NCBI GenBank assembly: GCA_018114805.1
Contig: CP073042.1
Location: forward strand, 4,340,001-4,404,000
DNA: 64,000 bases
DNA from: Candidatus Streptomyces philanthi
GTDB lineage: Bacteria; Actinomycetota; Actinomycetes; Streptomycetales; Streptomycetaceae
Direction: 5' to 3'
The stretch's first letter is position 1. Each line of letters starts with the position of its first letter. Below the pieces are notes generated by a model. It worked only from the letters and a program-made list of their open reading frames with translations, was not told where the DNA came from and searched no databases. The position numbers and the translations under genes are program-made. Below are positions 17,203 to 26,431 of this stretch, piece after piece.

Positions 17203-17361
17203 TTTACGCAAGGGTGCGGACACACCGCTCGCCGGTCACCTGTGAGCTACCGACGACCCACGGCCCCGTGGCCCGAGAGCCACGATCAGCTGCGGTCGCG
17301 GCCACCCACGTCCCCACCGGACGGTGACCGCCGGCGAACCGCCCGCCGCCGGGACGGTCCC

Positions 17362-17388
17362 GGCCGCGGCGCGTCACACGCCGCGGCC
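17362..17388 (-). terminator. Hairpin just after filP
   Basis: GGCCGCGGCG (17362-17371) and CGCCGCGGCC (17379-17388) form a 10-bp stem with a seven-base loop, 10 bases beyond the filP stop. The remaining gap to the ABC gene (17118-17361) holds the second hairpin at 17166-17202 and nothing else I can name. Confidence 0.65.
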
Positions 17389-17398
17389 CTGCCGGAGG

Positions 17399-18331
17399 TC
17401 AGCGGCTCTGCTGCGCGGGAACGCCGCGCTGCGCCGAGTCGTCCTCGGGGGCGGCGGCGGCCACGGCCGCGCCGGTGAGCGTGGCCAGCATCTCGCGGAC
17501 GTTGGTGAGCTGCGCGTTGATGCTGTCGCGGCGGTTGGTGAGGGCCGCCAGCTCACGCTCGGACTCGCTGCGCACGCGGTCGGCCTTGGCGTTGGCGTCG
17601 GCCACGATGTCCTCGGCCTGGCGCTGCGCGGTCTCCACGGTCTGCCGGGCCCGCCGCTCCGCGTCCGTGCGCAGCTTCTCCGCCTCCAGGCGAAGCTGCT
17701 CGGCGCGGTGCTCGATCTCCGCGAGCCGCTTCTCCGCCTTGGCCTGGCGCGAGGCCAGGTCGCGCTCGGACTGCTCGCGGCGCTTGGAGAGGTTGGTCTC
17801 GAAGTCGGCGGCGGCCTGCGCGGCCTTGGCGCGGGTCTCCTCGAAGAGGGAGTCCGCCTCCTCGCGCTTGGACTGCGCGTCCTTCTGCGCGTCGGCGCGC
17901 AACGTGCTCGCCTCGGACTTCGCCTTCTCGACGATCCGCGCGCCGTCGTCCTCGGCCTTCGCCTTGCGCTCGGCCGCGAACGTCTCCGCGTCGTTGCGCA
18001 CCTGCTGCGCGGCGGACTCGGCCAGCTCACGGTGCTGCTCTGCGGCCCGACGGGCCTCCTCGCGCAGGTCCTTCGCCTCCTCCTCGGCGAGGCGGAGGAT
18101 CTTCTCCACGCGCGCGCCGAGACCCGCGTACGACGGCTCGGAGTCGTTGACCTGAGCCTGCGCGTTCTGCGTCTCGAGGTGGAGTTCCTCGATGCGCTTT
18201 TCCAGGGAGGTGATGCGTGCCAGGGCGCTGTCTCGGTCGGCGACGAGCTTGCTGATTCGGTCGTCCACCTGACCGCGGTCGTATCCACGCCGCACGAGCT
18301 CGAAGCCGAAGGGGGAGGAAGTGTCGCTCAT
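17399..18331 (-). CDS. filP: Coiled-coil cytoskeletal protein FilP
   Basis: FilP is an intermediate-filament-like protein that forms networks behind the growing hyphal tip and cooperates with DivIVA and Scy. The 310-residue translation starts MSDTSSPFGFELVRRGYDRG, the DivIVA-like N-terminal signature, and from about residue 25 to 290 it is one long coiled coil, rich in Ala, Glu, Arg and Lys (for example EEEAKDLREEARRAAEQHRE). The length matches known FilP. It lies downstream of scy on the same strand with 115 bases between, as in S. coelicolor. There is no lesion anywhere in the frame. Confidence 0.95.
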   Translation of the reverse strand: MSDTSSPFGFELVRRGYDRGQVDDRISKLVADRDSALARITSLEKRIEELHLETQNAQAQVNDSEPSYAGLGARVEKILRLAEEEAKDLREEARRAAEQHRELAESAAQQVRNDAETFAAERKAKAEDDGARIVEKAKSEASTLRADAQKDAQSKREEADSLFEETRAKAAQAAADFETNLSKRREQSERDLASRQAKAEKRLAEIEHRAEQLRLEAEKLRTDAERRARQTVETAQRQAEDIVADANAKADRVRSESERELAALTNRRDSINAQLTNVREMLATLTGAAVAAAAPEDDSAQRGVPAQQSR

Positions 18332-18446
18332 GGGGTTCCTGTCGAAAGAAGACCGGTGAGGTGATAGGGAGAATCCTAGGGGTGCGGACGGCGTGTCTTC
18401 GAGTCATTGCCCGTCTGATCTGGAGAATGACCCCTCATTTGAGTGG

Positions 18447-21400
18447 CTAGCCTTCAGACTGCTTGCCGCTTGAACGAGTAGCGCCCGCGCCTGGCACTGT
18501 TTTCGCGCCCCCGTTGTCCTTGCCGCTCCCACTGCCCGACGTCGGTGCCTCGAAGGATTCGAGGGCTTCCAACACGTCCTGGACGCGGGAAATCTCCGCG
18601 TTGATGTCTTTGCGGCGGCGCACGAGCAACTCGAGTTCCCGCTTGCCGTCGTCAATCATTTTCTTCGCCTCGTCGGCCGCCTCGGCGCGCACCCGTGCGG
18701 CGTCGCGATCTGCCGCGGTCTTCTTGGCCTCGGCCTCGCGGATCAATCCGTCGGCCTTTTTCACCGCGGCGATCCGAACCTTGCTCGCCTCGCTGTTCGC
18801 GTCCGACAACAGTTGCTTGACCTTCTTCTCGGCCTGGGCGAGTTGTTCCTCGGCGGCCTTGACGAGCTTGTCTGCCCGCTCGCCCGCGGACTTGAGCGCC
18901 TCGGAGGACTCCCGGCGCGCGCGGTCGTGGAGCTTCTCGACCTCGCCCTCGACCCGGGTCCGCAACTCCTCCGCCCGCTCCCTTATGGCCGTCGCGTCCC
19001 CGCGCGCCTCGGTCAGCATCGTGTTGGCGTCCGTACGCGCCTTCTCCACCCGCTGGTTGCCCTCGACGGTGGCCTCTGCGACGATCCGCTCGGCCTCCTT
19101 GCGGGCCGCCCCCACCATGGTGTCGGCCTGCTCCTCGGCGGCCGTGGCCGCCCGCAGCGCCTCCTCCTGGGCCCCGGCGATGAGCTGGTCGGCCTGCTCG
19201 GCCGCCTCGGCGCGGCGCTTGGCCGCCGCCGCGCGGGCCGCGTCGACCGTCCGCTCCGCCTCGACCTGGGCCTTGGCGAGCAGCCGGTCGGACTCCTCCT
19301 GCGCCTGCGACTTGATCTTCTCCGCGGCGACCCGGGTCCGGGTGGCGTGCTCCTGCGCCGAGGTGACCGTCGCGGCCGCCTCGGCCCGCAGCTTCTCGGC
19401 CTCCTTGGCCGCCCCGGCCACCAGCCGGTCCGCCTGCGCGGCGGCCTCGGTCCGGCGCTGGCCCGCGGCCTTGCGCACCTCGTCCAGTGTGCGGTCGGCC
19501 TCCTGCCGGGCGGCGGCCGTGACCTCCGCCGCCTCCGCGCGCGCCTGCTCGGCCTCGGCCGCCACCTCGGCCCGCAGCCGCTCGGCCTCCTTCGTCGCCT
19601 CGGCGATGAGCCGGTCGGCCTGCTGCGCGGCGTCCGAGCGCAGCCGGTTGGCGTCCGTACGGGCCTCGGCGCGCGACCGCGCCGCGTCCTGCTCGGCCGC
19701 CGCCAGCGCGTCCGCGGCCTCCGTGCGCAGCCGCTGGCCCCTGGCGGTCGCGTCGGCCACCATCCGCTCGGCCTCGGATGTGGCCTTGGCGACCAACGCG
19801 TCGGCCTGCTGGGCCGCGGTGCTCCGCAGCCGGTCGGCCTCCGCGCGGGCGTCGGCCCGCATCCGCTCCGACTCGCCGATGGCCTCCGAGACCGTGCGCT
19901 CCGCGAGCGCCTTGGCTGCCTCGGACTCCTCGCGCGCCTCCCGGCGCACCCGCGCCGCGTCGCTGGAGGCCCGCTCCCGCTCCGCGTACGCGTCGGCGCG
20001 CACCCGGTCCGCCTCGCCCTGCGCCTCGGTACGGGTCCGCTCGGCCGCGTGCTCGGCCGCCGAACGCAGCCCGGCGACCTCCGCCTCGGTCTGCTCCTGG
20101 AGCCCCGCGACGGCGTCCCGTACCTGCTGCGCGGTCTGCTCGGCCGAGGAGACCAGCTTGCTCGCCCGCTGCTCCGCCTCGTCACCAAGGCGCTGCGCCT
20201 CGGCCTGTGCCTCGGCCACCCGGTTGCGGGCCGAGGCGAGCAACTCCTCGCTCTGCTCCTGGGCCCGCGTGCGCTCGCGCTCGGCCTCGCCGCGCGCGTC
20301 GGCGAGCAACTCCTCGGCCTCCCGGCGCCGCCGGGTCGCCTCCTCCTGGGCCGCCGCCAGCGCCTCGGCCGCCTCGCTGGCCAGCCGCTCGGCGGCGGCC
20401 TTGGCCTCCGCGCGCACCCGGTCGGCCTTCTCCTGCGCCTCGCCGCGCAGCCGCTCGGCCTCCGCCGCAGCCTCGCTCCGCAGCCGGACCGCGACCGCCT
20501 CGCCCTCCGCGCGGGCGTTGGACGCGTCCGCGGTGGCCTCGTCGCGCAGCCGCTGCGCCGCCGTCTCGGCCTGCTCCCGGAGGGCCCGCAGCCGCTCGGC
20601 CGACTCGGCCCGCAGCCGCTCGGTCTCCTCCGTCGTCTCCCGGCGCAGCCGCTCCGCCTCGGCCCGCGCCTCGCGCAACGCCTCATCGGCGGCGGCGACC
20701 CGCTGCTCGGCCTCGGCGTGCAGCCGCGCCCACTCCGCCTCGGCCTCCGCGCGCCGCTCGGCGGTGGCGCGCTCCGCCTCCTCGCGCAACCGCTGGGCCG
20801 CCTCGGCCCCCTCGGACCTGATCTTGCCGGCGCCCTCCTCGGCGGCGGCCACCAGGTCCTCGGCCTCCCCGCGGGCGCGCTCGAGCGCCTCCTCGGACTG
20901 CTTGCGCAGCGCCGTGGCCCACTCGATGGCCTCGGTGCGCACCCGCTCGCCCTCGGCGGTCGCGCTGGCCCGGCTCTCGGCGGCGTCCGCCTTGGCCTTG
21001 GTGAGCAGCTCCTCGGCGGTCTTGGCCGCTTCCTCGATCTGCTGGAGCGCGTCCCGGCGGGCCTCGCCGCGGATCTTCTCGCCCTCGGCGACCGCGTCGG
21101 CCCGCAACTGCTCGGCCTCGCCACGCAGCCGCCTGGCCTCCTCCTGGAGCTCGACGGTCTTGGCGCGGTACTCCTTGGTGTCGTTCTTGGCCGCGCCCTT
21201 GAGCTGCTCGACCGTGTCGTGCGCGGCCTCGCGCAGCTGGTCGGCCTCGCGCTCGGCCTCGGTCCTGATCCGCTCGGCCTCGGCGGCGGCGGCCTTGGTG
21301 GCGGCCTTGGCGTCCTCGGCGGCCTTGCTCAGCATCTCCTCGGCGGTGCGGGCCGCCTTGGCCAACTGGGCCGCGGCGTCCTCGGCCGCCTCGGCACGCG

Positions 21401-22448
21401 CCTTCTCCTGCGCCTCGGTGACCAGCCGCTCCGCCGTGGCGCGGGCGTCGTCCCGAAGCTGCTCGGCCTCGGCCCGCAGCGCCTCGGCCTCCTTGGTGGC
21501 CTCGCCGACCAGCCGGGCGATCTCCGCCTTGGCGGTACGGGTGCGCTGCTCGTTGTCCGACTCGGCGGCCGAAAGCCTGGCCGCCGCCTCCTCCTTGGCT
21601 TCGGACAGCAGCTTCTCGGCCTCGCCGCGCGCCTCGCGCAGCGCCGCGTCGGCCTCCTGCATGCGCTGCTCGGCGCCGCGCGTCAACTCGGTGGCCTGCC
21701 GGCGGGCCTGCTCGGCCTCGGTGGTGGTGCTGCTGCGGAGCTGCTCGGCGTGGTCGGTGGCCTCCTGGGCCTGCGTGGACGCCGCGGTCAGCAGCCGCTC
21801 GGCGTCGGTGCGGGCCCGGCGCAGGATCGCTTCGGCTTCCGAGCGGGCGCTCTCCGCCTCCGCGTTCAGCCGCTCCCTGGCCTGTTCCGCCAGTCGCTGG
21901 GCCTCGGCGCGCGCGGCGGCCAGCGCCTGGTCGGCCTCGGTCCGCGACTCGTCGAGCAGCCGCCTGGCCTGGGCCTCGGTGCGGGCGCGGAGTTGCTCGG
22001 CCCAGGCCACGTTCTCATTGACGTGCGACTCGACGGTCACGCGCCGCTCCGCCGACTCCTCGTCCAGGCGCTGGCGGCGGGCCACGGCCTCGGCGTGCAG
22101 CTCGGCCTCGAGGCGCGACTGCCGCTCGGCCTGCTCCTGGAGCAGCCGCTGGGTCTGCGCGCGCACGTCGCGCAGCTCCCGGTCGGCGTCCGCGCGGAGC
22201 TGGTCGGCCTGCGCCTGGGCGTTCCGCAGGAGCTGCTCGGCCTGGTAGCCCAGGTCGGCGCTGTCGTACGCGGGACGGGACGCGATGGTGCGGCGCGCCT
22301 CGTGCAGCTTGGCGCGCAGGACTTCGACCTGGTAGCCGAGGTCGTCGGCGTGCTGGACGGCCTTCTCTCGCTCGGTCTTCAGCCGTTCCATCTCGGCTTC
22401 GAACTGCGAAAGGTGATCGTCAGGCTCGTAGCGGTCGTAGCCCCGCAC
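18447..22448 (-). CDS. scy: Polarity scaffold coiled-coil protein Scy
   Basis: Scy is the large tip-organising scaffold of Streptomyces that recruits DivIVA and FilP and controls branching. The translation is 1333 residues, close to S. coelicolor Scy. It begins MRGYDRYEPDDHLSQFEAEM, with a DivIVA-like N-terminal coil up to about residue 60 (DDLGYQVEVLRAKLHEARRT), then more than 1200 residues of almost unbroken coiled coil built from Ala/Glu/Arg units such as RSEAAAEAERLRGEAQEKAD. This corresponds to the 51-residue repeat family described for actinobacteria. The C-terminus ends with RRKDINAEISRVQDVLEALE and a Gly/Ser tail. A 4-kb frame without a lesion, amid many broken genes, implies strong selection. 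Confidence 0.95.
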   Translation of the reverse strand: MRGYDRYEPDDHLSQFEAEMERLKTEREKAVQHADDLGYQVEVLRAKLHEARRTIASRPAYDSADLGYQAEQLLRNAQAQADQLRADADRELRDVRAQTQRLLQEQAERQSRLEAELHAEAVARRQRLDEESAERRVTVESHVNENVAWAEQLRARTEAQARRLLDESRTEADQALAAARAEAQRLAEQARERLNAEAESARSEAEAILRRARTDAERLLTAASTQAQEATDHAEQLRSSTTTEAEQARRQATELTRGAEQRMQEADAALREARGEAEKLLSEAKEEAAARLSAAESDNEQRTRTAKAEIARLVGEATKEAEALRAEAEQLRDDARATAERLVTEAQEKARAEAAEDAAAQLAKAARTAEEMLSKAAEDAKAATKAAAAEAERIRTEAEREADQLREAAHDTVEQLKGAAKNDTKEYRAKTVELQEEARRLRGEAEQLRADAVAEGEKIRGEARRDALQQIEEAAKTAEELLTKAKADAAESRASATAEGERVRTEAIEWATALRKQSEEALERARGEAEDLVAAAEEGAGKIRSEGAEAAQRLREEAERATAERRAEAEAEWARLHAEAEQRVAAADEALREARAEAERLRRETTEETERLRAESAERLRALREQAETAAQRLRDEATADASNARAEGEAVAVRLRSEAAAEAERLRGEAQEKADRVRAEAKAAAERLASEAAEALAAAQEEATRRRREAEELLADARGEAERERTRAQEQSEELLASARNRVAEAQAEAQRLGDEAEQRASKLVSSAEQTAQQVRDAVAGLQEQTEAEVAGLRSAAEHAAERTRTEAQGEADRVRADAYAERERASSDAARVRREAREESEAAKALAERTVSEAIGESERMRADARAEADRLRSTAAQQADALVAKATSEAERMVADATARGQRLRTEAADALAAAEQDAARSRAEARTDANRLRSDAAQQADRLIAEATKEAERLRAEVAAEAEQARAEAAEVTAAARQEADRTLDEVRKAAGQRRTEAAAQADRLVAGAAKEAEKLRAEAAATVTSAQEHATRTRVAAEKIKSQAQEESDRLLAKAQVEAERTVDAARAAAAKRRAEAAEQADQLIAGAQEEALRAATAAEEQADTMVGAARKEAERIVAEATVEGNQRVEKARTDANTMLTEARGDATAIRERAEELRTRVEGEVEKLHDRARRESSEALKSAGERADKLVKAAEEQLAQAEKKVKQLLSDANSEASKVRIAAVKKADGLIREAEAKKTAADRDAARVRAEAADEAKKMIDDGKRELELLVRRRKDINAEISRVQDVLEALESFEAPTSGSGSGKDNGGAKTVPGAGATRSSGKQSEG

Positions 22449-22625
22449 TGCGCGGTCCCATCCGTCCCCTGGTCGCGTCGGTGGCCTGCCCCGCCCCGGG
22501 TCCCGGGTGGTGCACAGGGCTGGCCCTTCCGAAGAAATGGTGTCAGATCATCGGCGTAGCTTGGGCCGAGCCCCCAACCCGCGCCCCGGCCGAGCTTGCA
22601 CTCTACCGGCCGGGGGAGGGGTGAG

Positions 22626-23066
22626 TCAGTGTTCGGTCTGCTCGGGGGAGGCGGAGGTCACCAGTTCCGTCAGCACGCCGTGACAGTCCTTGGGGTGCAG
22701 GAAGGTGATCCGCGAGTCCATCGAGCCGCGGCGCGGCTGCTCGTACAGGACGCGCACGCCCTTGTCGCGGATGTCCGCGGCGTCCGCGTCCACGTCGGCG
22801 GTGCCGAACGCGATGTGGTGCACACCCTCGCCGTTCTTGGCCAGCCACTTGCCGACCGCGGAGTCCTCGCGGGTGGGTTCGAGGAGCTGGAGGTAGGAGG
22901 CGCCGCCGTCGGACGTCTCGTTGATCTTCAACATGGCCTCGCGTACCCCCTGCTCCTCGTTGACCTCGGAGTGGAACACCTCGAAGCCGTACGTGGCACG
23001 GTAGAACTCGACGGTCTTGTCGATGTCGAAGCAGGCGATACCGATGTGGTCGATTCTCGTCAGCAT
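22626..23066 (-). CDS. mce: Methylmalonyl-CoA epimerase
   Basis: This enzyme interconverts (R)- and (S)-methylmalonyl-CoA, connecting propionyl-CoA carboxylase products with methylmalonyl-CoA mutase. The 146-residue protein is a two-module VOC/glyoxalase fold: LTRIDHIGIACFDIDKTVEF at the N-terminus supplies the first metal His, GVHHIAFGTADVDADAADIR the second, and the final strand HGVLTELV the Glu ligand. The ATG at 23066 fits the family start. It is divergent from the thiolase gene with 141 bases between, and belongs to the acyl-CoA cluster with meaB. Confidence 0.93.
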   Translation of the reverse strand: MLTRIDHIGIACFDIDKTVEFYRATYGFEVFHSEVNEEQGVREAMLKINETSDGGASYLQLLEPTREDSAVGKWLAKNGEGVHHIAFGTADVDADAADIRDKGVRVLYEQPRRGSMDSRITFLHPKDCHGVLTELVTSASPEQTEH

Positions 23067-23207
23067 GCCCTTAGTGCACCGTCGGCACGGTCGATTACGC
23101 AACGTGCGCGCGATCACATCCTCGCGCCGATGACCTGTCGCGTACCGCTCAGTACATTGACGGATAACCCTCGTTAACATCCCTGACGCTTCCGAAGGGG
23201 CCGCACC

Positions 23208-24410
23208 ATGACTGGAACGACCGGCATTACCTCTGTGATCGTCGCAGGCGCTCGCACGCCCATGGGCCGCCTCCTCGGCTCGCTGCGCACCTTCTCGGGA
23301 GCCGACCTGGGTGGCTTCGCCATCAAGGCCGTGCTCGACCGCGCCGGCATCGGCGGTGACCAGGTGCAATACGTGATCATGGGCCAGGTGCTGCAGGCCG
23401 GCGCCGGGCAGATCCCGGCCCGCCAGGCGGCCGTCAAGGCGGGCATCCCGATGAGCGTGCCCGCGCTCACCGTCAACAAGGTCTGCCTCTCCGGGCTCGA
23501 CGCGATCGCGCTCGCCGACCAGCTCATCCGCGCCGGCGAGTTCGACGTCATCGTCGCCGGCGGCCAGGAGTCGATGACCAACGCCCCGCACCTGCTGCCC
23601 AAGTCCCGCGAGGGATTCAAGTACGGCGCCGTTCAGATGCTGGACGCCATGGCGCACGACGGGCTCACCGACCCCTTCGACGACATTGCGATGGGCGCCT
23701 CCACCGAGCGCCACAACACGCGCCTGGGCATCGGCCGCCCCGAGCAGGACGAGATCGCCGCCCGCTCCCACCAGCGGGCCGCCGCCGCGCAGAAGAACGG
23801 CCTGTTCGAGGCCGAGATCACGCCGGTGGAGATCCCGCAGCGCAAGGGCGAGCCGGTGGTTTTCAGCCAGGACGAGGGCATCCGCGCGGACACCACCGTC
23901 GAGGGCCTGGCCAAGCTGCGCCCGGCGTTCGACAAGTCCGGCACCATCACCGCCGGCAGCTCCTCGCAGATCTCCGACGGGGCCGCGGCCGTCGTCGTGA
24001 TGAGCCGGGCCAAGGCCGAGGAGTTGGGCCTGGAGTGGATCGCGGAGATCGGCGCGCACGGCAACGTCGCGGGGCCGGACAACTCGCTCCAGTCGCAGCC
24101 CTCGAACGCCATCAACCACGCCCTGGGCAAGGAGGGCCTGACCGTCTCCGACCTCGACCTGATCGAGATCAACGAGGCGTTCGCCTCCGTCGCCTTCCAG
24201 TCAATGAAGGACCTCGGGGTTTCGGCGGAAAAGGTGAACGTCAACGGTGGCGCGATCGCCCTCGGCCACCCGATCGGCATGTCCGGCGCCCGCCTGGTGC
24301 TGCACCTGGCCCTCGAGCTCAAGCGGCGCGGTGGCGGCGTGGGCGCGGCGGCGCTGTGTGGCGGCGGTGGCCAGGGCGATGCCCTGATCGTGCGGGTCCC
24401 CAAGAAGTAG
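23208..24410 (+). CDS. Acetyl-CoA acetyltransferase (thiolase)
   Basis: This 400-residue enzyme condenses two acetyl-CoA to acetoacetyl-CoA or cleaves acetoacetyl-CoA. All thiolase residues are present: the nucleophile Cys93 in NKVCLSGLDAIALAD, NEAFASVAF, the catalytic His in GGAIALGHPIGMSGAR, and the second Cys in ALCGGGGQGDALIV. The start is the ATG at 23208, preceded by GAAGGGG. meaB follows 90 bases downstream on the same strand and is probably co-transcribed. The product can feed the 3-hydroxybutyryl-CoA dehydrogenase at 5363-6214. Confidence 0.95.
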   Translation: MTGTTGITSVIVAGARTPMGRLLGSLRTFSGADLGGFAIKAVLDRAGIGGDQVQYVIMGQVLQAGAGQIPARQAAVKAGIPMSVPALTVNKVCLSGLDAIALADQLIRAGEFDVIVAGGQESMTNAPHLLPKSREGFKYGAVQMLDAMAHDGLTDPFDDIAMGASTERHNTRLGIGRPEQDEIAARSHQRAAAAQKNGLFEAEITPVEIPQRKGEPVVFSQDEGIRADTTVEGLAKLRPAFDKSGTITAGSSSQISDGAAAVVVMSRAKAEELGLEWIAEIGAHGNVAGPDNSLQSQPSNAINHALGKEGLTVSDLDLIEINEAFASVAFQSMKDLGVSAEKVNVNGGAIALGHPIGMSGARLVLHLALELKRRGGGVGAAALCGGGGQGDALIVRVPKK

Positions 24411-24500
24411 CGGGCGATCCTCGCTCGCACCCGCTCCGCCGGCCCGGCCCGTACCAGCGAGCCGGTCCGGTCCGTACACGCGATGAAGGAGAACGGCACG

Positions 24501-25457
24501 ATGGTGGACGTCCCCGACCTGGTGGAACAGGCGAGGCAGGGCAGGCCGCGCGCGGTGGCCCGGCTGATCTCGCTGGTGGAGGGGGCGTCCCCGCAGCTGC
24601 GCGCGGTGATGGCGGCGCTCGCCCCGCTGACCGGGAACGCCTACGTCGTGGGCCTGACCGGCTCGCCCGGCGTCGGCAAGTCCACCTCGACCTCGGCGCT
24701 GATCACCGCGTACCGGAAGATCGGCAGGCGGGTCGGCGTGTTGGCCGTCGACCCGTCGTCCCCGTTCTCCGGCGGCGCGCTGCTCGGCGACCGGGTGCGG
24801 ATGAGCGACCACGCCTCCGACCCGGGCGTCTACATCCGCTCCATGGCCACCCGTGGCCACCTCGGCGGCCTGGCCTGGTCGGCGCCGCAGGCGATCCGCG
24901 TGCTCGACGCCGCGGGCTGCGAGGTGATCCTCGTGGAGACCGTGGGCGTCGGCCAGTCGGAGGTAGAGATCGCCTCGCAGGCCGACACCAGCGTGGTGCT
25001 CCTCGCGCCCGGCATGGGCGACGGCATCCAGGCGGCGAAGGCCGGCATCCTGGAGATCGGCGACGCGTACGTGGTCAACAAGGCCGACCGCGAGGGCGCC
25101 GACGCCACCGTGCGCGAGCTGAACCACATGCTCGGCCTGGGCGAGGCGCGCGCGGCCGGCGACTGGCGGCCCCCCATCGTGAAGACGGTGGCGGCGCGCG
25201 CCGAGGGCGTGGACGAGGTCGTGGAGGCGCTGGAGAAGCACCGCGCGTGGATGGAGGAGCGCGGCATCCTCGCCGAGCGCAGGAGCCGGCGCGCGGCCCG
25301 CGAGGTCGAGACGATCGCGGTCACGGCGCTGCGCGAGCGGATCGGCGACCTGCGCGGCGACCGCCGGCTGAGCGCCCTGGCCGACCGCATCGTGCGCGGC
25401 GAACTGGACCCGCACGCGGCGGCGGACGAACTGGTCGCGGCGCTGACCCAGGGCTGA
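24501..25457 (+). CDS. meaB: MeaB-type G-protein chaperone of acyl-CoA mutases
   Basis: MeaB is a GTPase that protects and reloads B12-dependent methylmalonyl-/isobutyryl-CoA mutases. The 318-residue protein has Walker A GLTGSPGVGKST (near residue 55), VGVLAVDPSSPFSGGALLGDR, RSMATRGHLGGL, Walker B-like VILVETVGVGQSEVE and the guanine-specificity motif NKAD. The ATG at 24501 is chosen because AAGGAG (24486-24491) precedes it at normal spacing; the ATG at 24483 lies upstream of that site. Its client is probably IcmA (34625-36325) or a methylmalonyl-CoA mutase outside the window. Confidence 0.94.
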   Translation: MVDVPDLVEQARQGRPRAVARLISLVEGASPQLRAVMAALAPLTGNAYVVGLTGSPGVGKSTSTSALITAYRKIGRRVGVLAVDPSSPFSGGALLGDRVRMSDHASDPGVYIRSMATRGHLGGLAWSAPQAIRVLDAAGCEVILVETVGVGQSEVEIASQADTSVVLLAPGMGDGIQAAKAGILEIGDAYVVNKADREGADATVRELNHMLGLGEARAAGDWRPPIVKTVAARAEGVDEVVEALEKHRAWMEERGILAERRSRRAAREVETIAVTALRERIGDLRGDRRLSALADRIVRGELDPHAAADELVAALTQG

Positions 25458-25759
25458 CACGGGGGCCGCCGGGAGGCGGCTGTACGGCGGCTGCACGGCG
25501 GTCGTACGTGGCTGTACGGGCTGTCGCGGAGCCTGCCGAGGCCCTCCTGGGGTGGCGGACGCCCCGCGTGGCCCCTTCTTAAAGCGCACGCTCGCACGGG
25601 GGCGTACGTCCGCGCGAGAGCGCCGGCCCAGGGCCCCGCCCCGGGGGTTTGGGCGGGGACCTGGGGGTCCTGAACGGCCATCAAGGATGGCCCGTCGGGG
25701 GCGGGTTGCCGGCGTGGGCGGGGCGTGCGCCGAGCAGCGGCGCGCCCGCGGGGCGACCG
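25458..25759. other. Intergenic stretch without a gene
   Basis: A short hairpin (GCCGCC 25465-25470 with GGCGGC 25475-25480) lies 8 bases after meaB and may terminate it. The following 25480-25530 contains several copies of CTGTACGG/GTACG-like words. I see no believable coding frame in the remainder. Confidence 0.5.
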
Positions 25760-26309
25760 TCAGTCGTCGGAGCCGTCAGGTCCCTCAGAACCATCGGAAC
25801 CATCAGGGCCGTCGCGGTCGTTGGACTCGTCCGAGCCGTCGCGCTCCTGGTGCGTCACCTTGCCGGTGGCGCCGTCCAGCGTCAGCTCGTACCAGTTGCC
25901 GTCCGAGCCGAGGACGTCCACGTCCCGCAGCGCGCGGGCGCCGTCGTCCGCGTCCAGCTCGGCCGCGACCACGGTGCCGGGCCTGGCCTTCAGCGCGGCG
26001 TCGACGGCCTCCCGCACGGTGACCTTCGCCCCCCCGCAGCGCCCGCTCCTCGGCGGCGTCCTCCCGGCCGTCCCGGTCGTCGCTCTCGTCCCGTGCATCC
26101 CGCGCGTCCCGGTCGTCGCTCGCGTCGTCGGTGCCGTCCTGGGCCCGGTCCGCGTCGTCCCGGTCGGTGTCGTTCCGGTCCGCGGCCTGAGACCGGGTCG
26201 GGCTGGCGGGCGCGTCGTCGCCGTCGTGGGTCAGGGCGACCGCCGACGCGGTGCCGCCGCCGATCAGGACCGCCGCCGCGGCGGTGGCGATGGCGAGGTT
26301 GCGCTTCAT
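25760..26309 (-). pseudogene. PepSY-domain secreted protein with a poly-G frameshift
   Basis: The N-terminus MKRNLAIATAAAAVLIGGGT is a signal peptide or anchor, followed by an Asp/Arg-rich linker (DRNDTDRDDADRAQDG and similar) and a PepSY-like domain (KVTVREAVDAALKARPGTVV, then DVDVLGSDGNWYELTLDGAT). The linker and PepSY domain are in different frames; the switch falls at a run of G on the coding strand near 26031-26037 (GERALRGG-AKVTVREA). PepSY proteins often accompany OmpR-type two-component systems, and this gene is divergent from one at 26432. One base would restore the gene, so sequencing error or phase variation at the run must be considered. Confidence 0.72.
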
Positions 26310-26370
26310 GAGGGTTCCTCCCGGAGGGTGCTCGGCCGGTCGTTGACGTCACCCATACTGGCGCGGCGAT

Positions 26371-26397
26371 GCTGAACGGAAGCTGAAGCCGGCTGAA
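26371..26397 (+). promoter_or_regulatory. Triple GCTGAA direct repeat, putative response-regulator box
   Basis: GCTGAA occurs at 26371, 26382 and 26392, that is with 11- and 10-base periodicity, in the divergent gap between the PepSY and response-regulator genes. Helically phased direct repeats are the usual binding pattern for OmpR/PhoB-family regulators, so this may be the autoregulatory site of the neighbouring system. Confidence 0.5.
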
Positions 26398-26431
26398 GGT
26401 CTCTTCAGGTTCCGTTTGCGAGGCTGTGCGC

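Noticed and set aside
18447..22448. Repetitive pattern in scy considered as a CRISPR or satellite array
   Set aside because: The repeats are degenerate, in frame and encode a coiled coil; no conserved repeat and spacer alternation exists.
18463..22559. Two frames of about 1250 codons on the plus strand across scy
   Set aside because: They are antisense shadows of a repetitive, stop-poor GC-rich gene; their composition (Ser/Ala/Arg or Leu/Gly/Arg repeats) is not that of a real protein, and the scy frame has homology and a proper start.
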